DNA from: Apostichopus japonicus
Lineage: Eukaryota > Echinodermata > Holothuroidea > Aspidochirotida > Stichopodidae
Length of the DNA stretch: 64,000 bases
Direction of reading: 5' to 3'
Assembly: GCF_037975245.1 (NCBI RefSeq)
Contig: NC_092562.1
Location: 31,934,554-31,998,553, forward strand
Position numbers and translations under genes: made by a program. Within the stretch, counting starts at the first letter, position 1. Each line of letters starts with the position of its first letter. This document shows positions 25,001 through 40,000 of this stretch, piece by piece. The notes under the pieces were generated by a model, which was given only the letters and a program-made list of their open reading frames with translations, was not told where the DNA came from and made no database searches.

Positions 25001-28000
25001 CTGTTAAGTGAGTCAATATCACTACATTCCCTACATTACCCTATTCTCTCCTTCTGTTAAGTGTGTCAGCATCACTATCTTCTCAACACTCTCTTGCCAT
25101 ATCATTAACCAGAAGTCGTCTAGAGTTTGAGGAAGAGGTCCTGTAGAGATATGAAAAGAGAAAGTACTAGTGACATTTTGAAGTATATCTAAAACACAGA
25201 GATATGTTACATGTTTATATTAATGCGTACGATTTATTGTTAGCAATACACGAAACCACCAATTTGCACAAAGAAAAACGATCGCCATCATGATTTAGTC
25301 TGAAGAGAACTGTCACCAATGTCATTACTGAGATAATGTCTGAAGAGAACCGTCACCAATGTTATTACAGAGGTAATGTCTTAAGAGAACTGTCACCATG
25401 TTATTACTGAGATAATGTCTGAAGAGAACCGTCACCAGTGTTATTACTGAGATAATGTCTGAAGAGAACTGTCACCAATGTCATTACTGAGGTTTAGCCT
25501 GAAGGGAACTGTCACTAATGTTATTACTCGGGGTAATGTCTGAAGAGAACCCTCGCCAATTTTATTACTGAGGTAATGTCTGAAGAGAACTGTTCGCAAT
25601 GCCATTACCGAGGTAATGTCTGAAGAGGACTGTCACCAATGTTAATACCGAGGTAATGTCTGAAGAGAACTGTCACCATTGTTATTACTCAGGTAATGTC
25701 TGAAGAGGACTGTCACAAATGATTCAACAGGTTTTCTTCATAATATTGCCTTGATGTGATTTTTCCTTTATGACTCACCTTGTGCCGCAATATAGGATGC
25801 TTCCCCATCAAATCCCTAAAATGGAAACAAATTAAATATATCATAATTTCCAAAGTACTATAAACATGACATTGCTCTATTTTCTAATGAAGGTTTGATT
25901 TCATTTATTTTTAGCCATTAAAAGCATAAAAATATGATTCAACAGTAATATGATAGACTATGATATTATAAAAAAAAATATATACATGTAAATATTAGTT
26001 TATAAAATGGGACAATCAAAAGTTAAAGTCTTAATTTACTAAGAAATAGTCTACAACAAATGTTCAAGGGGTTCTGCCTGAAGAAAGATTGCAGCACGGT
26101 CAATAAAATAATTTATTTTGGCAAGATATGAGGATTTCCGTAAATTTCCATTAGCTGCAACTATAATACCCTCCAGTACAGCATAATTTATCGACAGATG
26201 CCCTACATAATTTGAGCAACTCTTTCAACTTCAGAAAACGATCCGTTTTATGTTAAAGCTTTCTGACTGACTTTTCGGTCTATAGACGTCAGTTTACACA
26301 CGGTAGTGTGTACGGTGATATGTGTATAGACTTTAACACACGATAGGGTGCATAGTGATAATACACATACGTTAATATAACTGGCGTTGATGTAGCCCTT
26401 ATCTTCTGTCGTTACTCGAGATGTCAGGATAACACGGGATGCATCATCTAGGGCAACATAAAATTGAAATCATGTTACTGGTGGCAGAAGGGTAACAGAG
26501 TTGATAATCAACTGTGGTAGAGAGAGGGGGTGGGAGGGGGGTGGGGCTATAACATTTTAGTGGTGGAAGAAGGAAATGACGAGTATGTGTGCCACCACCG
26601 CACAAGTTACACCATCCATCTCAAATAGATCTAAAAGGCACAGGTTACACCATCCATCTCAATAGATCTTAGAAGACACAGGTTACACCATCCATCTCAA
26701 ATAGATTTTAAAAGGCACAGGTTACACCATCCATCTCAAATAGATCTTAAAAGACACAGATTACACCATCCATCTCAAATAGATCTTAAAAGGCACAGGT
26801 TACACCATCCATCTCAATAGATCTTAAAAGGCACAGGTTACACCATCCATCTCAATAGATCCTAAAAGGCACAGGTTACACCATCCATCTCAATAGATCT
26901 TAAAAGACACAGATTACACCATCCATCTCAAATAGATCTTAAAAGGCACAGGTTACACCATCCATCTCAATAGATCTTAAAAGGCACAAGTTACACCATC
27001 CATCTCAATAGATCTTAAAAGGCACAGGTTACACCATCCATCTCAATAGATCTTAAAAGGCACAGGTTACACCATCTATCTCAATAGATCTTAGAAGACA
27101 CAGGTTACACCATCCATCTCAAATAGATTTTAAAAGGCACAGGTTACACCATCCATCTCAATAGATCTTAAAAGGCACAGGTTACACCATCCATCTCAAT
27201 AGATCTTAAAAGGCACAGGTTACACCATCCATCTCAATAGATCTTAAAAGACACAGATTACACCATCCATCTCAAATAGATCTTAAAAGGCACAGGTTAC
27301 ACCATCCATCTCAAATAGATCTTAAAAGGCACAGGTTACACCATCCATCTCAATAGATCTTAAAAGGCACAAGTTACACCATCCATCTCAATAGATCTTA
27401 AAAGGCACAGGTTACACCATCCATCTCAATAGATCTTAAAAGGCACAGGTTACACCATCTATCTCAATAGATCTTAGAAGACACAGGTTACACCATCCAT
27501 CTCAAATAGATTTTAAAAGGCACAGGTTACACCATCCATCTCAAATAGATCTTAAAAGACACAGATTACACCATCCATCTCAAATAGATCTTAAAAGGCA
27601 CAGGTTACACCATCCATCTCAATAGATCTTAAAAGGCACAGGTTACACCATCCATCTCAATAGATCTTAAAAGGCACAGGTTACACCATCCATCTCAATA
27701 GATCTTAAAAGGCACAGGTTACACCATCCATCTCAATAGATCTTAGAAGACACAGGTTACACCATCCATCTCAAATAGATTTTAAAAGGCACAGGTTACA
27801 CCATCCATCTCAAATAGATCTTAAAAGGCAAATAATCATTAATATGATAAACACACATGTACTCTTCCCTTACCTCATTCCACCTAACCCCAAGTTCTCT
27901 CCAAAATGTGATTAAAGAAATTGATATTTTTTCTTCTAATTTACATGGGAATAACTGACATGGGCACCTTAAGTCATGTTTGCGCTTTGTTATTTAATTA

Positions 28001-31000
28001 TGCAATCGTGTAGCAGTTACTTAAGGTTTAAGCATGAGTTATAGAACAACAATTTACGAAATCAATACTATATCCATAGGTATCCATAGGCGTATCCATA
28101 TATATATATATATATCCATATATTTATATATATATCCATATATCCATAGGAGCCCCTTTCCCTCTATCTCAAGTGGAAGGGGGCCTTGTGATTGTTCTGC
28201 CCCTCACATTACAAGTATGGATGGACTCCGCGGCAGTGCTCAATCAAATTAAAAGTAAAAAATCCAATTTTTAAGTCCCATCTGGACCACTGTAGTCTCT
28301 GTAAAAAAAAAGAGATTCTTCTGGTGAAGACCACACCGACCCAACTCCCCATCCCAACCCATGTCACTCTTTGATAGCGTCCTACGCCACTGGGATCTAC
28401 TTGAGTTGCCATATCATACGTTATATGCATGTGTTGTTTTCAAGTGTTCGCGTTGCAGGACACACACTGTAATAGTGTGTAGGACACACACTGTAATAGC
28501 GTTGCAGGACACACACTGTAATAGTGTAGGACTATTTGACTTACTCGGGAAGATGTTTCTGTATCTGTTTCTCTTGATGTTGTCTGCCGATGCTGCGATC
28601 ATTGCCAACGCAGGATTGCTTGGAATCAGATTCTGTATCGAAAGTACAATATAAATACATAATAAAAAAAGAATGACTCATAGTTAGTCTACAATTATAT
28701 AGCTGAAATATTGGTTTATGTTTCAGTTTCCTTCAAAGATGTCATAGCTCGAAGTAACGAAGGACATATTTCAATGAATATTGCATGTAATTAATTTGTG
28801 AACTGTATCGAGCTCGGATGTGTGTTAGATGACTATATCCTCTATTAAGTTCAGTATCAAGTCATAGATGACGACCCATTATAGCAAGTCAGCAGATTAT
28901 CATCCAATTGGTTATTATCCATCTACACCCCATCCCTCCTCCCTCCTGACCCCCTCCCATCCTTGTGGTCACACTGATTCCATTACCCAAATATGCTAGT
29001 AATCTAGAAATGGTTACCCGAGCTCACATTTTTGTATCCATTTTACATTTTCTATCATATACAATTGTCTGATCTATCTCTGCGAAGTGTTTAGGATACA
29101 ACATAGAGACAGATCACATGCATCAAGGAAGTACTTTATATGAACTTCAAAACTTGATTTCTTTCTTAAAACTGTAAGCATCTCTGAAGTTATATATTTG
29201 TTCATGCATATTCAACATCTGTAGGATTTATTTGACTTCCGGGATGTTGCGTTGTTGTCTGTTTTAAGATTTGTATTTTATTTATCTATACTCCTTAATT
29301 GTTTAAGAATGATAAGCGACTGCGTACATGGAACTGAGCCTTCAAGTTTCCATCTGCTCTGTTTTCTTTGATGTAATTCGCTAGAGCATCTCCTTTGATG
29401 GCAGGCAGGGTTTGAACCTCAATCACTACCGGTACTATGTTTTCTCCTGCTTGGCCGTTGGTCATTCCAATTTCAGTCATTTGCGTACTGCCTGATAAAA
29501 ACATTAATCATATACAAATGAGTCCACTTAGAGAACTGAAAAGCAAATTGCTTAAACCTAGGAATCATACAAATAATTTAAATAAATTCTGTTACCATTA
29601 AAGTGACTTTCTAATGTAATGATCAAGTTATTATGACCGTTACATATCTGTAAAGAACATGCTCATATTTCTTTCAACCTAATCATCTTCAATCGGTCTT
29701 GACTTTCTGGGTCCTCTACATATCCTGAAAAGACCATTGCAATATTTACGTGTACCCTTATGACCTTCAATTATTCCATAACGCCATCTTACACTAGATT
29801 TTCCATTCGTACAAGTTTCCTTTATACATAATGGTCTTAATATTGGAAATATATTATTCTTGAAGGAATGCACACATTTTTGGCTATGTCTTACATACAA
29901 GAGATAAGGCTAAAAACGAAAACAACTGTCACAAATAAACTTTAAAACTTGAAATAAAAGGAATGAGTTGATGGCTTCAGATTAAGGCTCGCATTATTGA
30001 AAACAAACTAAAGAGGGCGTCTCTCTAATCTGAAACATTTATCTACAACATTACATGTTTTTACCTCTTCCGCTGTTGTGATGCACGCGGGTTGCCTGCT
30101 CATCTTCCCATATTTTTCTGTAATATGGAAAAAGAGAAACATATCATAAAAGGAAGTTTTTCAAAAGTAGTCTACGTTCCATCCATGACGTATCTTTACA
30201 CGTGTACAAACGAGTTAACGCCATTTCAGGTTACCTGTTGTACGCATCAATGCAACTTACTCGAAGTTTGCTGGTTTCTAACCAAAAAAGAAGGTTAAGA
30301 GGAATGAAGGTGGCGTGGAAGAAGGAAGTTATTAGAATAGGGTTATGTTAATTTATGAAATTGAAAATCAACTCTATTTCCAAACGAGAAGAATGGCAAG
30401 CGTTACTGCCATTATACTGAGTTTCGTATAACAAGGTGTACTCAATTATTGATCTGTTGGTACCCCCACCCCCACCCACCCACCCCACCCCACCCACCCC
30501 ACCCACCCCACCCCCACCCACCCCACCCACCCCACCCACTCCCCACCACCAATTCGTAATCACTAACGAAAGAAAGAAGTGTTTCACTTACTTGATAAAG
30601 ATGACTATTACTGCAGCGAGTAATACTGTGAGCACGCCAAACAGGTATGATAAGAAATCAAATGTACCGGAGGGAGCCGCAGTTGTGGATTTTGCTGTTG
30701 TTGGGGTTGGGGTTGGGGTTGGGGTTGGGGTTGGGGTTGGGGTTGGTGTTGATATACTTCTTCGGGGAGGGGTGGGAACTGTTCCTGTTGTCGCCTCTGT
30801 TATAGAGTCATTCGAGGACGATGTCACTGTAGGATGTATAATCAGGAAATCGATATGGGCCTTCATTGTGGCACTATAGGGTCTGAACAGATACGGTACA
30901 CAATACACATGTTAACGGATAGGATGCGAACAGACACAAAATACACATGTTAACGAATAGGATGCGAACAGACACACAATGCACATTTAAACGGATAGGA

Positions 31001-34000
31001 TGCGAATAGACACACATTACATATGTTACGCATAGGATGCGAACAGACACACATTACACGGGTAAGCGGATAGCATGCAAACAGACACACAATAACACAT
31101 GTTAACGGATAGGATGCGAACAGACACAAAATACACATCAGTTATGCATAGGATGCGAACAGACACACATTACACGGGTAAACGGATAGGATGCGAATAG
31201 ACACACATTACATATGTTACGCATAGGATGCGAACAGACACACATTAAACGGGTAAGCGGATAGGATGCGAATAGACACACATTACATATGTTACGCATA
31301 GGATGCGAACAGACACACATTACACGGGTAAGCGGATAGGATGCAAACAGACACACAATAACACATGTTAACGGATAGGATGCGAACAGACACAAAATAC
31401 ACATCAGTTATGCATAGGATGCGAACAGACACACATTACACGGGTAAACGGATAGGATGCGAATAGACACACATTACATATGTTACGCATAGGATGCGAA
31501 CAGACACACATTAAACGGGTAAGCGGATAGGATGCGAACAGACACACAATAACACATGTTAACGGATAGGATGTGAACAGACACAAAATACACATGTTAA
31601 CGAATAGGATGCGAACAGACACAAAATACACATGTTAAGGGTTAACGGATAGGGTGCGAACAGACACACAATATACATGTTAACGTAGAGTATGCGAACA
31701 GACACAAAATACATATCATAACTCATAGGATGCGAACAGACACACAATACACATGTTAACGGATAGGATTCGAACAGACACACCATTCACATGTTAAGGG
31801 TTAACGGATAGGGTGCGAACAGACACAAAATACACATGTTAAAGGAGAGTATGCGAACAGACACTTAATACACATCATAACGGATAGGATGTGAACAGAC
31901 ACATTTTAACGGATCAGTGGGTGTGTCTGCAGTGCGGTGTGGCAAGAAGTGGGTAATATATTTTAAACCACAGTGCACTGTAAACATGTAATATGTTAAC
32001 TTTCAGTGCACTGTAAACATGTAATATATTAACCTTCAGTGCACTGTAAGCATGTGGTATAGTAACCTTCATTGCACTGTAAACATGTAATAGGGTAACT
32101 TTCAGTGCACTATAAAAATGTTATGTGAGTCCACAAAAGTAATCAGATAACATGCATTAAAGTAGTAAACCAACCTTCGGTGCACTGTAAACATGTGACA
32201 TAGTAACCTTCAGTGCACTGTAAACATGTTATGTGCGTCCACAAAAGTAATGTACTAACCTGCAGTGCATTGTAAACAAGTTAAGTGATTACGCAAAGTA
32301 GTTTATAAACATGTAGTGCATTGTAAACAATATATGTGAGAACACAAGCAGTGCATTGTAACTATGATTGGTGAATACGCAAAATGATGTGTTTGCATTT
32401 TTTTTTATGAAGATTTCCTCCGAAAAGCAGAGTTGCTTCTCTCTTATGTCCCAATCACTTAATGATCCCAATGTTCAATGAGTAATTTTGATGTGAGTTG
32501 GACTGATATCATATGCCCTTAATAATGGTCATGCAACACTGTTTACATAAAGTTTTCCTTTCCTATTAACATTATTTTATGAATATCCAATCTTGATGCT
32601 GGTAACCAGAACAACCACTGAAAACAGACTGAATTATTTCTCGGGATATAATATTAATTAAACAATACATTATTCATCACCATTACACTGCAACATACTA
32701 CAGTAGGGTATAACCATAACTTACTATAACCATGACTTACTATAACCATAAACTTACTATAACCATAACTTACAATAACCAGAACTTACAATAACCATAA
32801 CTGACTATAAACATAACTTATTCTAACCATAAACTTACTATAACCATAACATATTATAACTATAAAACTACTATAGCCATAACTTACTATATTCCGTAGA
32901 GTAGTCGGTATTCGATTCGTTTGAAACACCTTTAAAAAAAGGAATTTCATATTTATGACAAATCTTTAAGAGAAGAGTAAGACTAAACAATCCATATTTC
33001 GATAATAAATGTTGAATGTAAACATTTTTCTGTCTCGTATGTTTGCTGGTTAAATCAAAACAAACATTAAGTTTCTAGATTAAGAAGACACTAGGGGAAT
33101 TTAAATTGAACTAACGCTTCTCTTTATAATTTTCCTTGACACCATATAGACTCTACACTCTGTTATGAATTTGACTTTATTATATTTGGTTGGTGAGGGA
33201 GGACAACATGTAATTGATGTCCAGTTCTGGGGAGGGGTCTGAGAGGAGTGCCCTTTGAGGAATTCTGTTTCTGTAAGGAAGCTTATATGCAAACGATGTT
33301 AAATCATTCCATCTGTTGAACTACATTAGTGAACATGAATTTGCGTGCGTGTGTAATGAAATGGTAGCCATATTCTTTTTTATTTTGGTGGGGGAGGGGG
33401 ATGGGGGGTGACACGAGTTCTCATTTCTCCAGTGACTACGGCCCAGTATGTGTTAACGATATCAAAACTTTACAATGAATACATATCTCATATATGAGAT
33501 ATATATTCATTGTAAAGTTTTGATAGAGATATAACTCTATATTGTCCCAACTGGAGATATATTAATCAAGACGACAATCAAAATTATGCGTTGCGCGGAA
33601 CTTTGAATAAAAGTATAAATTACTGAATCAAAGTTAACTGGTTCACAGAACTTTCGTCCTAGTCTTAGTATAGCTAATGAGTAAAACCTTCTAAGAAGCA
33701 GTCACACCGTGTCATAAAAACAAATATATAATCCAGGATCATATATATCATTTAGATATTTATTTTTCTTTTGACAATTATTTGCTGTGCCCCATGTCTT
33801 CCCTGAAAAATGTTCTTTTGGATGAGAGAGAGACAGCCCCCCCCCTGCTCCCCTGCACCGGTCCCCAACTCTGGCTACGTCACTGATATGGGGCATGCTA
33901 ACATCAATTGCAACGTTGCATTTGCTGCATATGACGCATATTACATAAGAGCGAAATATTAATCTGCTTGACGCTAAGTTATGTTCCAGCGTGACCACTT

Positions 34001-37000
34001 GATGAGTGTAGATAGCGGCTATGTAGGAAGACTAATCAATGAGCTAGAGTTAAGACTACTTAATACGTACTGTGCTTGATCGTGACATTGAGATATTTAG
34101 ATAATATGTCAATATCTAAATGTTTTTGTGGCTAGATATTGGAGAATTTCTCTCATGAATCATATACTTTGACATAAAAAGGATATCAAGATATGATATG
34201 TGAATATTGAAATATCTGAAAATCAAGATATTCAAATGGTAAGATGAATATCTGAATATTAAAATATTATTATATTCAAATACATGTTTCTAATATATAA
34301 ATATATTGAACTTTGATAAAGACGTTGAGGTATTTATCTAAATATCTAAAGATCTCAATCTCACATTAAAAGCTCCGTAATAGGCAAATCTATAGTTTAA
34401 AAGTGCTTTTTTTTTTAATGATGGTGATTCTGTTAGCCAGCAATTATTGCCTTGTATTATGATAAGAATGAACCTTTAAATATTATCAGTTGGCTCTATG
34501 GTATCATGTAAGGATATACGGAAAGCTTACCGTCGGTCTTGAGATCTCTGGAAACGCTGGCTTCTGAAATGAAAGGGTTTGCAGATTTAAGTAAATGACG
34601 TTATTATGTTTTATTTATTAATAATGGTGCTAATTATTTAGTGAAGGAGACACTAACCCATGCATCATCATTGGTCTATGTGATGAAGATAACTGTCTGG
34701 AAAACACTATTTCAAAAATCTAAGAAACTTTGTAGTCTATTTGAGAGATAGCACTGATGTAATGTTCGGGCTTCACACGAGAGTCTGAAAACGACTTGAT
34801 CAAGTCGAAGTATGAGATCATCAAGCAACGTATGCTTTGAGGTGTTCTGTTTGCTTGATTTACTTATTACAATTGTCTTTTCTGCAATTGCGATTAGTTT
34901 GGTAAATGCTAAATCGAAAATAATATAAAGCTCTTGACTATTAATATGCATTGAATTGGAAAATGAAAACAAAGAGAAAATGAAATGCTTTAGATCCTAT
35001 TCTCTCGTTATCAAAGAATTCTACAATGTTAGCCCCAGGCACACAAACGGAGCAGGATTTATCTTAGCTGTTGTAAGGAGGTAGGATGGGGTTGGGATGG
35101 GGTGGGGATGGGGTGGGGTGGGATGAGGGTTGCTCATCACAAAGACCTCTTAAATTCTACAATGTTAGCCCCAGGCAAAATACACGGAGCAGGATTTATC
35201 TTAGCTGTTGTAAGGAGGTAGGGATGGGGTTGGCATGGGTGGGGATGGGGTGGGGATGGGGTGGGGTGGGGTGGGTGGGTATGGGATGAGGATTGTTCAT
35301 CATAAAGATCTCTTGAATTCTACAATAAGACCTAGGCACAACACATGGAGCAGGATTTATCTTAGCTGTTGAAAGGAGGTGGGGATGGGGTTGGGATAGG
35401 GTGGGGATGGGTTGGGTTGGGATGGGGTGGGTATGGGATGAGGATTGTTCATCATAAAGATCTCTTGAATTCTACAATAAGACCCAGGCACAACACACGG
35501 AGCATGATTTATCTTAGCTGTTGTAAGGAGGTGAGGATGGTTTGGGGTGGGGTGGGGATGGGTTGGGGTGGGGTGGGATGAGGATTGCTCATCACAAAGA
35601 TCTCTTGAATTCTACAATAAGACCTAGGCACAACACACGGAGCAGGATTTATCTTAGCTGTTGTAAGGAGGTGGGGATGGGGTTGGGATGGGGTGGGGAT
35701 GGGTTGGGTTGGGGTGGGTGGGTGGGTGGGTGGGTATGGGATGAGGATTATTCATCACAAAGATCTCTTGAATTCTACAATGTTAGCCCCAGGCACAACA
35801 CACGGAGCAGGATTTATCTTAGCTGTTGTAAGGAGGTGGGGATGGGGTTGGGATGGGGTGGGGATGGGTTGGGGTTGGGATGGGGTGGGTATGGGATGAG
35901 GATTGTTCATCATAAAGATCTCTTGAATTCTACAATAAGACCCAGGCACAACACACGGAGCATGATTTATCTTAGCTGTTGTAAGGAGGTGAGGATGGTT
36001 TGGGGTGGGGTGGGGTGGGGATGGGTTGGGGTGGGGTGGGATGAGGATTGCTCATCACAAAGATCTCTTGAATTCTACAATAAGACCTAGGCACAACACA
36101 CGGAGCAGGATTTATCTTAGCTGTTGTAAGGAGGTGGGGATGGGGTTGGGATGGGGTGGGGATGGGTTGGGTTGGGGTGGGTGGGTGGGTGGGTGGGTAT
36201 GGGATGAGGATTATTCATCACAAAGATCTCTTGAATTCTACAATGTTAGCCCCAGGCACAACACACGGAGCAGGATTTATCTTAGCTGTTGTAAGGAGGT
36301 GGGGATGGGGTTGGGATGGGGTGGGGATGGGTTGGGTGGGTGGGTGGGTGGGTATGGGATGAGGATTGTTCATCACAAAGATCTCTTGAATTCTACAATA
36401 AGACCTAGGCACAACACACGGAGCAGGATTTATCTTAGCTGTTGTAAGGAGGTGGGGGTGGGGTTGGGATAGGGTGGGGATGGGTTGGGGTTGGGATGGG
36501 GTGGGTATGGGATGAGGATTGTTCATCATAAAGATCTCTTGAATTCTACAATAAGACCCAGGCACAACACACGGAGCATGATTTATCTTAGCTGTTGTAA
36601 GGAGGTGAGGATGGTTTGGGGTGGATGGTGTGGGAATGGGTTGGGGTGGGTTGGGGATCGGTGGGTGGGGTGGTATGGTTGGGTGGGATGGGATGGGGTG
36701 GGGTGGGTGGAATGGGGACGGGGATGGGGTGGGGGTTGTTCATCACATATATCTCCAACATATTCACTAACGATAACTGTTTTGTTGGTAATTCCTTAAA
36801 TAACGCGATATATAGGCAAGTTGAAACCATATTTTATTATGCAGTAATGTCATCATATATATGCAGTTATGTCATCATATATATGCAGTAATGTCATCAT
36901 ATATATGCAGTAATGTCATCAAATATATGCAGTAATGTCATCATATATATGCAGTAATGTCATCATATATATGCAGTAATGTCATCATATATATATATAT

Positions 37001-40000
37001 GCAGTAATGTCATCATATATATGCAGTAATGTCATCATATATATGCAGTAATGTCATCATATATATGCAGTAATGTCATCATATATATGCAGTAATGTCA
37101 TCATATATATGCAGTAATGTCATCATATATATGCTTTGCTCATACGTACTAACAGTCACACATAAAATATTTCTCAGGCTTACACCAGAAGTGAGGATAC
37201 AGTATCAGATCAATGTTGTCCAACCGGTCACTTTATGGTTTAGGACGTGGAGTGATTGGTGTGCAGCAGTTGTCCCAATGATAATATCAAAGTATTGTAC
37301 ATTCGTAACCAGAAATTGGGTTTGTATATTTCTTCAATAATTGTTGCAATTATGCACAGATATATATATATGAAATCTATACCAAATTAAAGCTAATGGA
37401 TGAATGGTTATGCGGGCAAGGGTCTTAGTAATCATGATTGATAATAATTTCGCATTTTTGAAATTCAATCTGGATTGACGTAAGAAGCTTGATAATTGGT
37501 AAAAGCAGTTGAATTTCAGATTAAAACTACCGCATAGAAACATGATGTTTTGCTGCTGGTACACGGCAAGGATATTTATCTTATAATGGGCCTAAACCGC
37601 GCTCTGTGGTAAATGAAAACGTAACTTGTGGTCAGAAAATAAAATAACTACACTGAGTTCGTACCATAGTAACGCTTAGTGCATGTATACCATAGTCCTA
37701 TCTCAATCGAAACGCTATTTCCTGTTACACATGAATACGTAGTACACCGAATATACACTTCAGCCTACATTCGTGTTCTCTCTATCTGGGGAAGAGGAGG
37801 GGGGAGGGGGTTATATACAAGGGAAGTCACCAATATGAAAATGATCTTATTAATCTCAGAGCTAAAAACAAAACTTGACAAATTATCCTGTTTATGAACA
37901 AATTAAAACTGAGAGATGAGCAGCATTATCTCACAGATATAGCTTAATTTATTTTGCTCAGTACATTCCAAAGTGGTGACGTCACTGTAAACGGATCACC
38001 AATTATTGTTTGTTGGCCTTGTACATTTAAAGGTTGCATAAAGCGGTTGGATTGTCTACACCGACTCGATTTTCAATCAGGCGCCATTTTATGGAAAATT
38101 AATAAACCAGTGGAAAATTTATGTTTGCTGATGAAAGAGGAATATATTATAATTTTTCTGCTGAAATTTACATGTTACCATAAGTTAACTTGAAGCTTGC
38201 ATATGTGGATTCATATATAGCTGCGCAATACATGTGTGACGTCATATATAACTGCGCACATGACAGCAAATGTTTAGTTTGCCTGAATGTTTTCCTCTAT
38301 GTTGCTTCGAGTGGAAATGATTGCAACTGTACCTAAATGGATGTGAAGTTATATAATATATAACATAGTCTATACTCCTTTACTCGAGTAGTAACAGTTG
38401 AGAATTAATCTGAGTTTCAATGTGTCTCGGGATGAAGTGTGGAGAGTGAAATGAATATTCATTAATCATGCACTTATTAACCTTCATTGAGTGGAAACAG
38501 TAGGTAGATGTCCTAGTTTTATTAATAACAATTGTATTTGTGTAATACTCGTATTGACGACAAAACGCCGAAATAAAATCCAAACTCCAGGGTTACAGAT
38601 TTAAGTATAAACATCACTGCAAAATGAGTAGAAACTAACTTGAGTTTAGTTTCGCTTATTTGCAAATTCAATAGAAACCTATGGCTGAAACAATTAAATA
38701 GAGCAGCATACCCTCGGCCCTTTGAGTTCAATAAGTGGGTTTATGCACATCAAATCGTTAATTATTGAATATTAATTAATTAACGAGTTACTCGTTGTAA
38801 ACGGGTGTGTCACGTGAATCAGTAATACTAATGGCGGTTTTAAAACAATAACAAATCAGATTTGTCGAAGACATTTCCTTTAATAGAGTACTCATACGTA
38901 ATATGTGTGTTTCTTTGGAACATTATCGCATTATGGTGTTATTCAAAACACCTCACATTGACAAAATTACATGAAATGAATAACAAGGAACATCTTATAT
39001 AAATACCGGATAAAACAGACACAATGAAATGAAAAACCAGAACACTACAGAACCATCTCGATTGTAGATTGTACTATCAAAACACATGACCTAGAGCAGA
39101 CAAACAAACAGTGTATACCTTCTCTCACAGTAATCACCCACACTCCTCCCCCGCCTTTGTCGAAACAGTCTCCCCGGACCCCTCTGGTACGGCTTGTTTA
39201 CTTATATTTATAGAACACGTAGAATATCTCCCTGCGATGTTTAACCCCGGTGTAATATTGATGATTTACATGTGCCTATGATGTAGGTATGCGCATGAGT
39301 AAACTGAAAGGATGACGTCATCTATAGCCGTCCGCTTCGCAGACACTTTCTATTTAGGAATTAGGTCATATGATTTGTCTACTTTTAAAGTGACCTCAAA
39401 ACTTTCTTTTTTTTTAGATGGAGAAGTTTGTCACAAAGAGGAAAAAATTGTTGAGAATAGGTATAGTGGTCATGACAATGAGGAACTTTGAAAGATGCTA
39501 TTGAGGTGATACAACCCTCATGGAATTTTTTGTTTGTTTTTGAATATCCAATTAGACAGAATATTAAAGTGATATTTTGCTAGGAAAATTGCATCATCAA
39601 ACTGAAATTGTGAATTGTATTTATTGTTACATATGCACACCATGTACATGCATCATATCTGAATCTTAAGTCGTGTGGAATTGAAAAAGTTGATATAAAT
39701 ATTGTCTGAACTTCCCTCCGACCGTTTTGCGTACTTAAACAGCATTGATCACATGTCTTGTACACTGAGGGTATTGGATATTATGCAACGAAGTGATGTT
39801 ATCCGGTAGGATGTTTTAAACTAAACTATAATATCCACACGCACCAAACACTCAGGGGGGGGGGGGGAGATGTTATACTGCCTTACCGGTATTGTCTAAT
39901 GCTCTCCAATCCTTTTCCAGTCCGCTTAACGTATTTCATATATGTCATTGTCTCTTTAATAGTTCCTTGTACAGTGTATTTGGTTTACGATATTTCCTCT

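Noticed and set aside
26590-27832. CRISPR-like array
   Set aside because: Units are contiguous without unique spacers, in an animal gene intron.
30950-31786. Cys-rich VCLFASYPLT repeats as a secreted peptide
   Set aside because: Product of the 38-bp array; periodic stops, no signal exon of its own.
31735-31790. tRNA B-box-like GTTCGAATCC on the minus strand
   Set aside because: It is a one-base variant of the array unit (usually GTTCGCATCC); no A box or cloverleaf.
33815-33890. A third hAT-type MITE (CAGTGACGTAGCCAGAG end)
   Set aside because: Only one terminus is visible; no matching end or 8-bp duplication could be found.
35542-36472. Long Gly/Trp-rich open frames
   Set aside because: Frames follow the GGGGATGGGG satellite and repeat with its period; not a gene.
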